NCBI GenBank assembly: GCA_003452655.1
Contig: DMNR01000134.1
Span: 1-20,135, forward strand
Reading direction: 5' to 3'
Length of the DNA: 20,135 nucleotides
DNA from: Actinomycetota bacterium
GTDB lineage: Bacteria; Actinomycetota; Actinomycetes; S36-B12; UBA10799
Both the position numbers and the translations under genes were made by a program. The notes under the pieces were generated by a model, which did not search any database, had not been told where the DNA came from, and worked only from the letters and a program-made list of their open reading frames with translations. Positions 7,612 to 15,117 of the stretch are shown here, piece by piece; position 1 is the first letter of the stretch; every line of letters starts with the position of its first letter.

Positions 7612-7782
7612 GTGCTGATCGTTCATCACACCGTCTCACCATCGTTGGCGGAACTGCTGGACATCGTGGTGACGTCTGCCGCCAATGCCGGAATGCAGTT
7701 GGGCGTGGACCTCGATTTGGGCCGTCAGGCAACGACTCTCCGAGCTGGCGGCGCTCACAGTGTTCGCAGCGACCGAGGCTAG
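7612..7782 (+). pseudogene. Flavodoxin-family N-terminal fragment (probable gene remnant)
   Basis: The frame encodes VLIVHHTVSPSLAELLDIVV and then ends after 56 residues. The first strand plus phosphate-binding loop and first helix (VLIVHHT-x-SPS-x-x-x-LL) resemble the start of actinobacterial flavodoxin-like NAD(P)H:FMN oxidoreductases of about 150-200 residues. After about residue 40 the frame leaves the family pattern and stops, so roughly three quarters of the fold is missing. The in-frame codons before the GTG read ACG ACG CGC, so an ATG may have been lost at 7603 or 7606. The stop overlaps the 3' end of the gene on the other strand by 4 bp. It is probably a decayed remnant; a short expressed peptide is not excluded. 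Confidence 0.4.
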
Positions 7783-8846
7783 CTCTGGGCAGAGCGCCGG
7801 TTCGTAATCCACCCTTCGGGCGGGGGCCGCAATTGATTTCGTTCACTTCCCCGCTCGCGGTCACGGGCATCAGCAATCGGCAGTCGCGCGACCGTGACCG
7901 TCTCGTCGGCATGCTGCGTTGAGAATGTCTGCAGGCCAGGTCCGAGCGCCAACGCGACTCGTTCACCAAAGCGAATGTGCCGATCATGCCCAAAGCGCTT
8001 GGCACCATCAGGGATGAGGATGACATCGAGCATCACGTCTGCCTCACCGAGCGACCACCGCAACTCCTGCAATCCGTCAGCGATCACCTCAGCGTCCATC
8101 CGACGTCCGGCATCCTCGTCCATCACAGCCGTGATCAGGCGCACGCGCCGACCGGGGTACTGCGCGATCTTGCTCATCAACCACGTTAATCCGTCACGGC
8201 TTCGAAGTTTGTACACAAACCGGCGGGCCGCATGAACTCCGGCGTAACGGTCGTAGATGACCACCGACTTGCTGACCGCCACAAACGGCGCCAACCTGTC
8301 GCGCCAAATATCCTCCCGATTGTCTCCGGCACGGATGGGCGCATCGACGAGTTCACGCGCACGACTGAGCGCCTTGGTACGCGTCGCCGTTGAGAGTCGG
8401 CCGAGCTCGGGGCTTCCACCGGGAGCCTCCACGCTGAAGGCATCGGGCGGTACCCCAAGCAACTCGGCATGTTCGCGTTCGAGCAGGACAAGGTCGACTC
8501 GACGACCGAGGTGCTCAGCGATTTCCTGCACATCCAGTGATTGAGCCAATCCCGGATTCACTGGAGGATCCAACACTTCGAGCTTTATCCGACCCGAGGA
8601 GATCAATGCTTCCCACAGCTTGCCAACGTTCGAAGGAAGGCTTCCAATCTGATCGACGAATCCATTGCGATCCTCCACGGAAGTGAAGACCACCCGACCG
8701 TGAATCGTCAGCGCTTCCAGCAGTTCCTCGTGTACTGACCTCGCCAGTGCAGGATCGATCGCGGCGATCGGTTCCCCAATGGCCGCAGGGTCAATCCCGA
8801 CACCGACAACTACGCCGGTGTCGTGCGGGGTCCCACGAGGATTCAC
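7779..8846 (-). CDS. Unknown protein with MIT_C/PLD-like C-terminal region, partner of DUF3696 ATPase
   Basis: This 355-residue protein has no signal peptide or membrane helix and matches no enzyme motif I know with certainty. The second half has a recognisable pattern. It contains VVIYDRYAG (about 195-203, Asp199), a helix, a strand VRLITAV, and then GHDRHIRF (His287-Phe293) followed by ALGPGLQTF (300-308). This order (D-x-Y, LiT, HDRxIRF, GxGLxxF) resembles the phospholipase-D-like MIT_C domain at the end of human MITD1, recalled from memory. The HxK/HKD signature of active PLD enzymes is absent, as in MIT_C. The N-terminal about 150 residues are unassigned. The frame is open to a TTG at 8849, but GTG 8846 is chosen because GTGA overlaps the ATPase stop. 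The overlap implies co-expression and probably a shared task with the ATPase. Confidence 0.7.
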   Translation of the reverse strand: MNPRGTPHDTGVVVGVGIDPAAIGEPIAAIDPALARSVHEELLEALTIHGRVVFTSVEDRNGFVDQIGSLPSNVGKLWEALISSGRIKLEVLDPPVNPGLAQSLDVQEIAEHLGRRVDLVLLEREHAELLGVPPDAFSVEAPGGSPELGRLSTATRTKALSRARELVDAPIRAGDNREDIWRDRLAPFVAVSKSVVIYDRYAGVHAARRFVYKLRSRDGLTWLMSKIAQYPGRRVRLITAVMDEDAGRRMDAEVIADGLQELRWSLGEADVMLDVILIPDGAKRFGHDRHIRFGERVALALGPGLQTFSTQHADETVTVARLPIADARDRERGSERNQLRPPPEGWITNRRSAQS

Positions 8847-10222
8847 CAACGGGTTCCCAACACTTCCTCGAGCCGTTCGTCAAAGAACCCGCCCGGCCAA
8901 CCGTCAACCAGGTCGCCGGAGGAGTCAACCTCCAAGCGGCGCACGTGCGCTGCTCCATCTGCGAGCAGGTCGACATACAGAATCGACAGATCCGCGGGAT
9001 CCAAGACTCCTTCGCGAACCCGCCGCAAGAGTCGAAGGACGAGGTGCTCAGAATGCGTCTCGACCAAGACCTGGTTACCACGCTCTTGCACCGTATTAAT
9101 CAGCAGATCGCCCACCTGCGCCTGCAGGCGCGGGTGAATATGAACCTCAGGTTGTTCAATCAGCAGCATGCCGTTCTCGCTGAGCAGCGACTGAACAACG
9201 ATCGGCGTGATCTGGCTGATTCCATACCCAACCGCGCGGGAAGAGACCAGACTCGGCGGATCATCTCTGACGTCGATGAGCCCCAGGACCGCGAAGTCGC
9301 CGGCCGTCACCGAAACTTCATCCGATGCGGGGGTCACGATACGGATTTGGTAACCGAGACCGAGTCGCTCGAACCATTCATTGACGAGGTCGACAAGCGC
9401 CGGATTGTCAGCCAGAACCTCAGTCGTGTACTCGCCCTCCGGTCCGACAAAGTGGTAGGCCGTCGTACTCAACGATGAAGACCGTTCCGGCCTTGCCCGG
9501 ATTGGGCCCAGATAGGCAATCCGCGACAGCACTTCGCTGAGTTCTGCCTGCAATTGCATTCCGAGTCCGAGTCTTGCTGCGGCAATCGGGTCGCCAGAGC
9601 CGAGGGCGCCTGTTGGGTTTGCATCATCTGGGCGGCGAATCACTGGCTGATTTGGCATGTGTGGAATCGGCGCGAGCACTTCCCGGGCAATCGCGAGCGA
9701 CGCCAGAAAGTCATCCCACCCAGCATCTCGTTCCTGACCGGGCGCCTCCACGCCATCGCCATTGACGAGGAAGTCGGTGCGGATTCCTTCTAGGTCGATT
9801 GACACCTTGGTATCAGCGGGGCGTTCGGTTTCCGGATTCCACGCATAGCCGAAGCTCAGTTCCCTGATAACGCTGGAGCCAATCCACGAGGCCGCCTCTG
9901 GATCGGGCGCTCGAAACCCAAGTCCGAGTGTGATGCGCTCGGCTGGGTCATGCTGATGAACGGCCAGCCGAAATGAACCAACATCGGCGAGGTCGCCGCG
10001 AGTCCGCAGTTGGAAGGGCTTGTCCCCCACCACCGTTTGGCGTAACAGCGTCAGGGTGGACAGCAGTGAAGACTTACCCGCCGAGTTCGGTCCGAACACC
10101 AGGGTCAACGGCGCCAACGGAACCCGAGTAGGCGGTTGCGCGTACGACTTGAGCCCGCCAATCACCAGGTGATCAACCAATGGGCCCGGTTTTGCCTGTT
10201 CTTCCCCGCTGTTTAGCGCCAC
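8843..10222 (-). CDS. AAA/ABC-type ATPase, DUF3696 (OLD/RecF-like) family
   Basis: This is a cytoplasmic ATPase of 459 residues built like the ATPase halves of OLD-family nucleases and RecF. It has Walker A GPNSAGKSS at 44-52, a signature-like VGYGISQ at 331-337, and Walker B MLLIEQPEVHIHP with Glu356. The switch histidine is in VETHSEH (His390), and WPGGFFDE at 442-449 is the hallmark tail of DUF3696 proteins. No TOPRIM nuclease domain follows, so any effector activity must come from another protein, most likely the overlapping downstream gene. The GTG start is preceded by GGCAGGATG with AGGA about 9 nt away. Relatives of this ATPase class are common in anti-phage systems (Gabija, PARIS and Septu use related ATPases), but this particular pair is not one of those I recognise. 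Confidence 0.85.
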   Translation of the reverse strand: MALNSGEEQAKPGPLVDHLVIGGLKSYAQPPTRVPLAPLTLVFGPNSAGKSSLLSTLTLLRQTVVGDKPFQLRTRGDLADVGSFRLAVHQHDPAERITLGLGFRAPDPEAASWIGSSVIRELSFGYAWNPETERPADTKVSIDLEGIRTDFLVNGDGVEAPGQERDAGWDDFLASLAIAREVLAPIPHMPNQPVIRRPDDANPTGALGSGDPIAAARLGLGMQLQAELSEVLSRIAYLGPIRARPERSSSLSTTAYHFVGPEGEYTTEVLADNPALVDLVNEWFERLGLGYQIRIVTPASDEVSVTAGDFAVLGLIDVRDDPPSLVSSRAVGYGISQITPIVVQSLLSENGMLLIEQPEVHIHPRLQAQVGDLLINTVQERGNQVLVETHSEHLVLRLLRRVREGVLDPADLSILYVDLLADGAAHVRRLEVDSSGDLVDGWPGGFFDERLEEVLGTRW

Positions 10223-10234
10223 AAGTGGTCATCC

Positions 10235-10251
10235 TGCCAGCACGTCTGGCA
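10235..10251. promoter_or_regulatory. 17-bp palindrome between ATPase and acyltransferase genes
   Basis: TGCCAG-CACGT-CTGGCA is a perfect inverted repeat with 6-bp arms and a 5-bp centre. It lies 12 bases upstream of the ATPase start. Its right arm coincides with the proposed -35 box of the divergent acyltransferase gene. A dimeric repressor bound here could control both directions. No regulator gene is adjacent. Confidence 0.5.
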
Positions 10252-10275
10252 TCAAGCCTCGTTATCGAACACTAT
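10246..10275 (+). promoter_or_regulatory. Probable promoter of the acyltransferase gene, leaderless-type start
   Basis: The -35 candidate CTGGCA (10246-10251) is 18 bp from the -10 candidate CACTAT (10270-10275), which ends 6 nt before the GTG at 10282. No Shine-Dalgarno sequence is present, so a leaderless transcript is likely. The -35 box is also the right arm of the palindrome at 10235-10251. Confidence 0.4.
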
Positions 10276-10281
10276 TAGCCC

Positions 10282-11706
10282 GTGGTTACTACTGATCCCC
10301 GAATGGGTGCCTTTGATGCAGTGATGTGGGGCGTTGAAGGCGATCCCCTGCTGCGGTCCGTCATTACCGTTGTTGTCGAACTCGACACTGACCCCGATCC
10401 CGATGTCGTCATCGACCGAGTCGAGCGAATGTCGCTGGTGACGCCGAAGCTTCGCCAGCGGGCGATCGGCAACCCGCTCTCGCTGCTGCCGCCGCGTTGG
10501 GAGACCGATCAGAACTTCGATCTGTCCTATCACCTGCGCTGGGAACGCGTCCCCGGGAAGGACGCCGGGCTGTCTCAGGTACTGGAACTTGCAGAAACGA
10601 TCAGCGAACAAGATTTCGACCGTGCCCGGCCACTGTGGGAAGTCCACATCGTGACGGGGCTAGAGGACGGTCGCGCCGCGTTCATCATCAAGATCCACCA
10701 CGCAATCACTGACGGCGTCGGCGGTTTGCAGATGGCAGCGTCCTTGTTCGATTTGACGCGCGAACCGAATACGGACTTGCCGCCCAAGCCTGATGCACCA
10801 GAACCGCATCACGCAGACACCCTGAGCCGACTTGAGCAGGGTGTCCAGGTTGAGTTCGCATCCACCTTCGACGATGTGCGCAGCAGTGCACGCGGACTCG
10901 GTGGTATTGCCAAAAAGGCAGTCAAGGATCCTCTGACCTCGGTGGTTGACGCTCAAGAATGGGCTGCTTCTGCCGGTCGACTGCTCGCGCCCGCTTCTGA
11001 GCCACTATCGGACCTCTGGGTTGACCGGTCCTTGTCCGTCGCGTTCTCCGTGGTGGAGAGCCCGATCGATGCTCTGAAGAAGTCTGCGAAGGCAGTGGGC
11101 GGAACACTCAATGACGCGTTCATGGCCGCGGTCACTGGCGGCTTAGCTATGTACCACGAAGCACATGGCTCCAACCCGGATGCCCTGCGCGTGAATATGC
11201 CGATCAACGTCCGTACCGACGGCGACAACGACGGCGGAAACCGTTGGGTACCAGCGCGATTTGTCGTTCCCGTCAACGTCAAGGACGCTGCAGACCGAAT
11301 GAAGCAGCTGCACCCGATCCTGAACCAGGCCCGTACTGAGCCAGCACTTCCGTTGTCGGACGTCATCTACAAACTGCTCACAGTTCTGCCCCGTCCCGTC
11401 ACAACGTCGATCGCTGGCGGACTCATGAAGGGCACGGACTTCGCGGCGACAAACGTGCCAGGACCGCCGATCCCGGTGTACTTCGCCGGCGCTGAAGTTG
11501 ATTCGATGATCCCGTTTGCACCGAAGGCCGGCGCCGCTGTGAACATCGGCCTGATGTCATACAACGGGAGCGTCTTCCTCGGGATCAATATCGACCGAGG
11601 TGCCGTTGAATTCCCAGACGAACTCACCGATTGCCTCGCTGAGGCGATGGAAGCGGTTATCGCTGTCGGAGAGAAAGCCGCGAAGAAGTCGACGTCGAAG
11701 AAGTAG
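10282..11706 (+). CDS. WS/DGAT-type wax ester synthase / diacylglycerol acyltransferase family protein
   Basis: This enzyme family joins acyl-CoA to a fatty alcohol or diacylglycerol, making wax esters or triacylglycerol for storage lipid or the envelope. At 474 residues it is of standard length. The catalytic motif HHAITDG is intact at residues 139-145 in IKIHHAITDGVGG. The second half has the DUF1298-like elements NDAFMAAVTGGLAMY and ATNVPGPPIPVYFAG. The N-terminus (MGAFDAVMW) is also typical. The Lys-rich tail (KKSTSKK) is unremarkable. The GTG at 10282 is preferred over the ATG at 10303 because it lies just after a promoter-like sequence and neither has a clear ribosome-binding site. It stands alone as a transcription unit ending at a hairpin. 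The exact acyl acceptor is not visible. Confidence 0.9.
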   Translation: MVTTDPRMGAFDAVMWGVEGDPLLRSVITVVVELDTDPDPDVVIDRVERMSLVTPKLRQRAIGNPLSLLPPRWETDQNFDLSYHLRWERVPGKDAGLSQVLELAETISEQDFDRARPLWEVHIVTGLEDGRAAFIIKIHHAITDGVGGLQMAASLFDLTREPNTDLPPKPDAPEPHHADTLSRLEQGVQVEFASTFDDVRSSARGLGGIAKKAVKDPLTSVVDAQEWAASAGRLLAPASEPLSDLWVDRSLSVAFSVVESPIDALKKSAKAVGGTLNDAFMAAVTGGLAMYHEAHGSNPDALRVNMPINVRTDGDNDGGNRWVPARFVVPVNVKDAADRMKQLHPILNQARTEPALPLSDVIYKLLTVLPRPVTTSIAGGLMKGTDFAATNVPGPPIPVYFAGAEVDSMIPFAPKAGAAVNIGLMSYNGSVFLGINIDRGAVEFPDELTDCLAEAMEAVIAVGEKAAKKSTSKK

Positions 11707-11710
11707 GGCT

Positions 11711-11729
11711 AACCGGCGTTATGCCGGTT
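11711..11729. terminator. Bidirectional hairpin between convergent genes
   Basis: AACCGGC-GTTAT-GCCGGTT is a perfect 7-bp stem with a 5-nt loop. It is followed by TTT on the plus strand, with short runs of A/T on both sides. It begins 4 bases after the acyltransferase stop and includes the TAA stop of the GTPase gene, so it can end transcription from both sides. The T tract is short. Confidence 0.65.
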
Positions 11730-12855
11730 TGACGGTGAAGCGCTTCTTGAATTCCGCGCGGAACAGCTGTTGCATGAGGTTGACGTCTATCGGGCTGCCA
11801 CTCGCATCCCGTTCGAGCATCCGTTCGCACACCTCAATCCATGCCTTACCGATTGCTGTCGTCAGGGAGGCGGCCACCGTCCCTGAGATGACGGCTGCCG
11901 GTATCTGACCGCCCGGCGCGAAGCGCAGCAGCGAACTGACCATCCAACGCCCGGCAGTTGTCGCTCCAGATGACAGCATCAGCGAGCCCACCAGCGCGGC
12001 AAGCTTCGACGAGGGCACCGTTAATCCGTACGCTGCGGTGATTCTGGCAATCATCGCGATCTGGATGGGGACCAGGATCGCGGCGTCAGAGAAGGGAATC
12101 GGGGTTAGTCCGGTGGTGAGCGCCGACGCCGACGCGGCTTTAACGATCTGAGTCGAAGCCTGCCTTTTACGCTCCTTGTCAACGAGCTGAGCCGCAACTA
12201 ACGCTCTGCGACTAGCTTCTGGGGCGGTGGCAAATGTTGCGTCGAGCAGGCGGTCAAGCCCGAACACAACATTGCCGAGGAATTCGTCATATAACGCGTT
12301 CGTGAGAATCACACTGTTTTGTGGTGACAGCGGCAGGTCAAGGCTCTCGATGTAGGCCGCAAAGGCGAGCGCGTCGTGGTGAATTCGACCGTCAGCGGCC
12401 ATGGGAACTTGGCTCAGGACGAAGATCACCGGGACCAGAGACGAGAGCTTTCGCACGAACGCAGCCTGCGCATCCTCAAAGCGTCGGTCACTCCAGCGAA
12501 CCACGTACCAGGCGGCATGGATCTGTCGATCAACTTGTTGGCTTCGGCTGTCATGAACGATCTGTTCCAGACCACGCAGCACGGCATCGCCGCCATGCCC
12601 GGTCTCGAATCCCTGTGAGTCGAACAGCCCCAGAATTCCCTCGGGATGCTCGTAATAGTTCAGGCCGGTGGTGATCGGCGGTCCGGTACCAGTGGCAGCA
12701 ACCTCGCGGCCGAAGACGGCATTGATCAGAGTTGACTTTCCTGCCCCAGTCTTACCGAATACGGCCAAATTGAACCGACCAAGATCTCGCACGGCCTCCG
12801 CATGGCGCTCGGTGAAGAGCCGACCTAAATCCGAGGCCCCATAGTCCTTCGCCAT
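11719..12855 (-). CDS. Era/dynamin-like GTPase with hydrophobic C-terminal region (DUF697-like)
   Basis: This is a GTP-binding protein of 378 residues. The G1 loop GKTGAGKST is at 34-42, a G2 threonine is at 62-63 (PITTG), and G3 appears as LFDSQG with Asp79. The base-specificity motif expected as (N/T)KxD near residue 148 instead reads LSQVP, so the aspartate that selects guanine is missing and nucleotide specificity is uncertain. From about residue 235 the protein turns Ala- and Ile-rich with two or three hydrophobic segments, including SDAAILVPIQIAMIARITAAYG. This resembles the DUF697 tail of YcjF-like membrane-associated GTPases. The ATG start has GGGAGGG about 9 nt upstream. It lies 63 bp downstream of the membrane hydrolase gene on the same strand, so the two are probably one operon. 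Confidence 0.82.
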   Translation of the reverse strand: MAKDYGASDLGRLFTERHAEAVRDLGRFNLAVFGKTGAGKSTLINAVFGREVAATGTGPPITTGLNYYEHPEGILGLFDSQGFETGHGGDAVLRGLEQIVHDSRSQQVDRQIHAAWYVVRWSDRRFEDAQAAFVRKLSSLVPVIFVLSQVPMAADGRIHHDALAFAAYIESLDLPLSPQNSVILTNALYDEFLGNVVFGLDRLLDATFATAPEASRRALVAAQLVDKERKRQASTQIVKAASASALTTGLTPIPFSDAAILVPIQIAMIARITAAYGLTVPSSKLAALVGSLMLSSGATTAGRWMVSSLLRFAPGGQIPAAVISGTVAASLTTAIGKAWIEVCERMLERDASGSPIDVNLMQQLFRAEFKKRFTVKPA

Positions 12856-12918
12856 TCGTCGAACCCTCCCTGCATTGCTGCGGTGTCAGCCCCTGATGAG
12901 ACTGCCCGCGGGACACCA

Positions 12919-14937
12919 TCAGCCAGAAATACTTGAGCCGCCCCCAAGCGCACCAGCGGACATTGCCGTCAATCCGGTCAGCCCACTTGGCAAGACATCT
13001 CCGGTGGCACCCCACGAACTCATCTGGCGTGAAATCGCCTCGCGTGCCTGGGCAAACTGCTCAGCCACGAGCCGCTTCTCGGCCCACATCAATTCACGCT
13101 CACGCAGAGCTTCTTCGATCGTCTCAAGCTCCGCCTCGTCAACCGGCAAGCCGAACGCGAGCGACGTGAACCGTGCCAAGTCCGCCCGATAGTCGTGACC
13201 GAACGCCTCGAACGTGCCTGGCACCACGTCGGTGGCGTTCTTCATGTCGACCGCGGTGAGGACGAAGGTGGTGAAGGGCCGCCAGCGGACACCCTCCTGC
13301 AACGCTGGTGACCGCTGCGGTCCGTCGTCCATCCATTCGGGCTTTTGAACTGCCAGGGCCGGGGAGAATTTGGTGATCGGGTCCTCGTGGTGGCTGAGTA
13401 AGAAGTAGCGAGCCGAAGCCCTCTGCTCGGGTGACAGTTCCAGCCATTCCTCGTAGCTGGCAACCTCGACCACCTCGTGGTTTGGGTCGTACCGTTCCGG
13501 GTCGAGTCGCCACTGTTCGGCCCATTTACTCTCGGCCGGAGTTCCGATGAACAGACCGTTGCTGATTCCCGCGCGGTGCAGGCCGCCGGTGCCCTCATGC
13601 AGGAATGCATCCTGCATCGTGAAGGCTCCGAGACTCTCACCCATGGCGACGAACTTCGGCCGCTTCGACTCCTCGATGCCCATCAGGCGCCCGTTGATCG
13701 CGTGTAACAGCGCACGATTCTGTTCGCGGCCTAACTTCACGCGATCCAAGGAAAGAAACGAAGGGCGCAGCGAGTACTGGATTCCAACAGTCGCACAGTC
13801 ACCGCCGGTCAGGTACTCGAGAGTTTCGGCTACCACATAGTTGATGTAGCCCGTTCCAGTCGGCGAGCTAAAGCACAGGACCGATCGCTCGAATGCCCCG
13901 AGGTTCTCGAGTTCCTGCATCGCGATCGCAACACGCGCATCTACCGTCGGTGCGGTGGTCAGCCCGACAAATGCGCGCACGGGCGAGATTGCTGGCTTTC
14001 CGGTCACCGCAGTAATTTCCTGCGGGGTCAGCGTCATGTTGACGAAGCGTCGGCCCTCACGGCTGAGGGTTTGCCAATCAACGAGGGATCCGACTCCCCC
14101 GCTGACCGCCTCACCCTTCGGCGGCTCCTGGTACGCCGCTTCGATAGCAGCACCACCCTGCTCTGCCTGCCGGTTGACGTACTCCATTCCAAAACTGAGG
14201 GCAGTCCCAATCAGCCCGAGCCCAACCGCGTGGCCAATGGGCTCAGCCAAAAGTGACAGCCCCGGAACAGTTCGACGAACTCCGAGCGCCACCAGACGTG
14301 CCAAACGGGTTTCGGCGTACCCCACTCCGCTGACACCCGCCATCACGAGGAGGCCCTGACCCAACGAGTTTGCCAACGGCGGCGCATTCTCCTGGTGGCG
14401 CCGATACCAGGTGATCTCACCAGCAGCGATCAATGCGCCGACCGCGAAACTGGCCGGCAGTACTGCTGGGTGGGTGGTTCCGTCGTCACGGCGCGACTTC
14501 TGTTCGAGCGCACCGGTCACGCCAGTGATGCCGAGGCCAGCGATACCACTGAACGTCAGCTCCCAACCCAGCGTCCGAGCGGCAGCCCTCTTCACAGGCT
14601 CGCCGCGGCGCGCGACGAATGCGCGTTGCAGTGCGATGCCGGCGCCGATCGCTGTCAGGTTGGCAATCGTGTTGAGGTACTTGCGGCTTTCAGTGGGCGC
14701 TCGATCGCGGCCTGGCGCAATCCGTCGCGACAGACCATCGATAAATGATTGGCTGAGATTCGCGACGCCGTAGGCCAAACTCGCGGACACGCCCGTCGCA
14801 ATTGCCTGATCCAGTGGTTTGCGAGGTAACAAGTTGGGCGCGAACGAGGCCCCAACATCTGCTGAAGCGGCGAAAGTCGCCGTTCGAGCAGCCAAGTCTC
14901 GATGGCTGAATACCTCTAGTCCCCAACGTCGGGCCAC
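12919..14937 (-). CDS. Membrane-anchored alpha/beta-hydrolase of Abhydrolase_9 type
   Basis: This 672-residue protein belongs to an actinobacterial family with an N-terminal multi-helix membrane region and a C-terminal serine hydrolase. The N-terminal signature SFAPNLLPRKPLDQAIATG (about 31-49) and the following segments rich in Gly and Ala (about 48-260) form several predicted membrane helices. The hydrolase part has the nucleophile elbow GESLG with Ser435 after a strand KFVAM. Upstream is the segment FSSPTGTGYINYVVAE, and downstream FIGTPAES and LLSHHEDPITKFSP. Natural substrates are unknown; envelope lipids are a guess. The GTG start is supported by AAAGAGG about 8 nt upstream; an upstream ATG at 14960 is out of frame. 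The long acidic helix near 590-640 is probably a surface or coiled-coil element. Confidence 0.85.
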   Translation of the reverse strand: MARRWGLEVFSHRDLAARTATFAASADVGASFAPNLLPRKPLDQAIATGVSASLAYGVANLSQSFIDGLSRRIAPGRDRAPTESRKYLNTIANLTAIGAGIALQRAFVARRGEPVKRAAARTLGWELTFSGIAGLGITGVTGALEQKSRRDDGTTHPAVLPASFAVGALIAAGEITWYRRHQENAPPLANSLGQGLLVMAGVSGVGYAETRLARLVALGVRRTVPGLSLLAEPIGHAVGLGLIGTALSFGMEYVNRQAEQGGAAIEAAYQEPPKGEAVSGGVGSLVDWQTLSREGRRFVNMTLTPQEITAVTGKPAISPVRAFVGLTTAPTVDARVAIAMQELENLGAFERSVLCFSSPTGTGYINYVVAETLEYLTGGDCATVGIQYSLRPSFLSLDRVKLGREQNRALLHAINGRLMGIEESKRPKFVAMGESLGAFTMQDAFLHEGTGGLHRAGISNGLFIGTPAESKWAEQWRLDPERYDPNHEVVEVASYEEWLELSPEQRASARYFLLSHHEDPITKFSPALAVQKPEWMDDGPQRSPALQEGVRWRPFTTFVLTAVDMKNATDVVPGTFEAFGHDYRADLARFTSLAFGLPVDEAELETIEEALRERELMWAEKRLVAEQFAQAREAISRQMSSWGATGDVLPSGLTGLTAMSAGALGGGSSISG

Positions 14938-15041
14938 TGCCAGACCTCTTTCGACTCATGACGTTCGCTAACTGGATGTGGGTGTAAGCATGCCGCACGG
15001 CGGCCCCACAATCCGCCAGATTACGCCTAACGCGCCCGGCA

Positions 15042-15069
15042 GCCGTTCGATGGCTGAGCGGCGAACGGC
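15042..15069. promoter_or_regulatory. 8-bp inverted repeat upstream of the peptide transporter gene
   Basis: GCCGTTCG (15042-15049) and CGAACGGC (15062-15069) are perfect inverted arms separated by 12 bp. They lie about 50 bp before the transporter ATG and about 105 bp from the divergent hydrolase start. The position suits an operator over or upstream of a -35 region. The remaining 180 bp between the two genes holds nothing else that I recognise. Confidence 0.35.
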
Positions 15070-15103
15070 CGTCGGCAACGAGCATCCGCACCTCTGGGCA
15101 AAG

Positions 15104-15109
15104 TAGCGT
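15104..15109 (+). promoter_or_regulatory. -10 box of the peptide transporter gene, leaderless-type start
   Basis: TAGCGT fits the actinobacterial TANNNT -10 pattern and ends 8 nt before the ATG at 15118. No Shine-Dalgarno sequence is present between them, so transcription probably starts at or within two bases of the ATG. No convincing -35 box was found. Confidence 0.35.
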
Positions 15110-15117
15110 CCCGATTC

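Noticed and set aside
7367..8026. A 219-codon minus-strand frame across the PAP2 start and the following gene.
   Set aside because: It overlaps two better-supported genes in another frame and shows an Arg/Ser-rich composition with no motifs.
8747..9478. A 243-codon open frame on the plus strand.
   Set aside because: It is antisense to the clearly conserved DUF3696 ATPase. Its product is rich in Arg and Gln with no domain pattern, typical of a shadow frame in GC-rich DNA.
12882..12917. GGTGTC/GACACC inverted repeat between the hydrolase and GTPase genes.
   Set aside because: The 6-bp arms with a 24-bp spacer are within chance expectation and have no clear position relative to a promoter.
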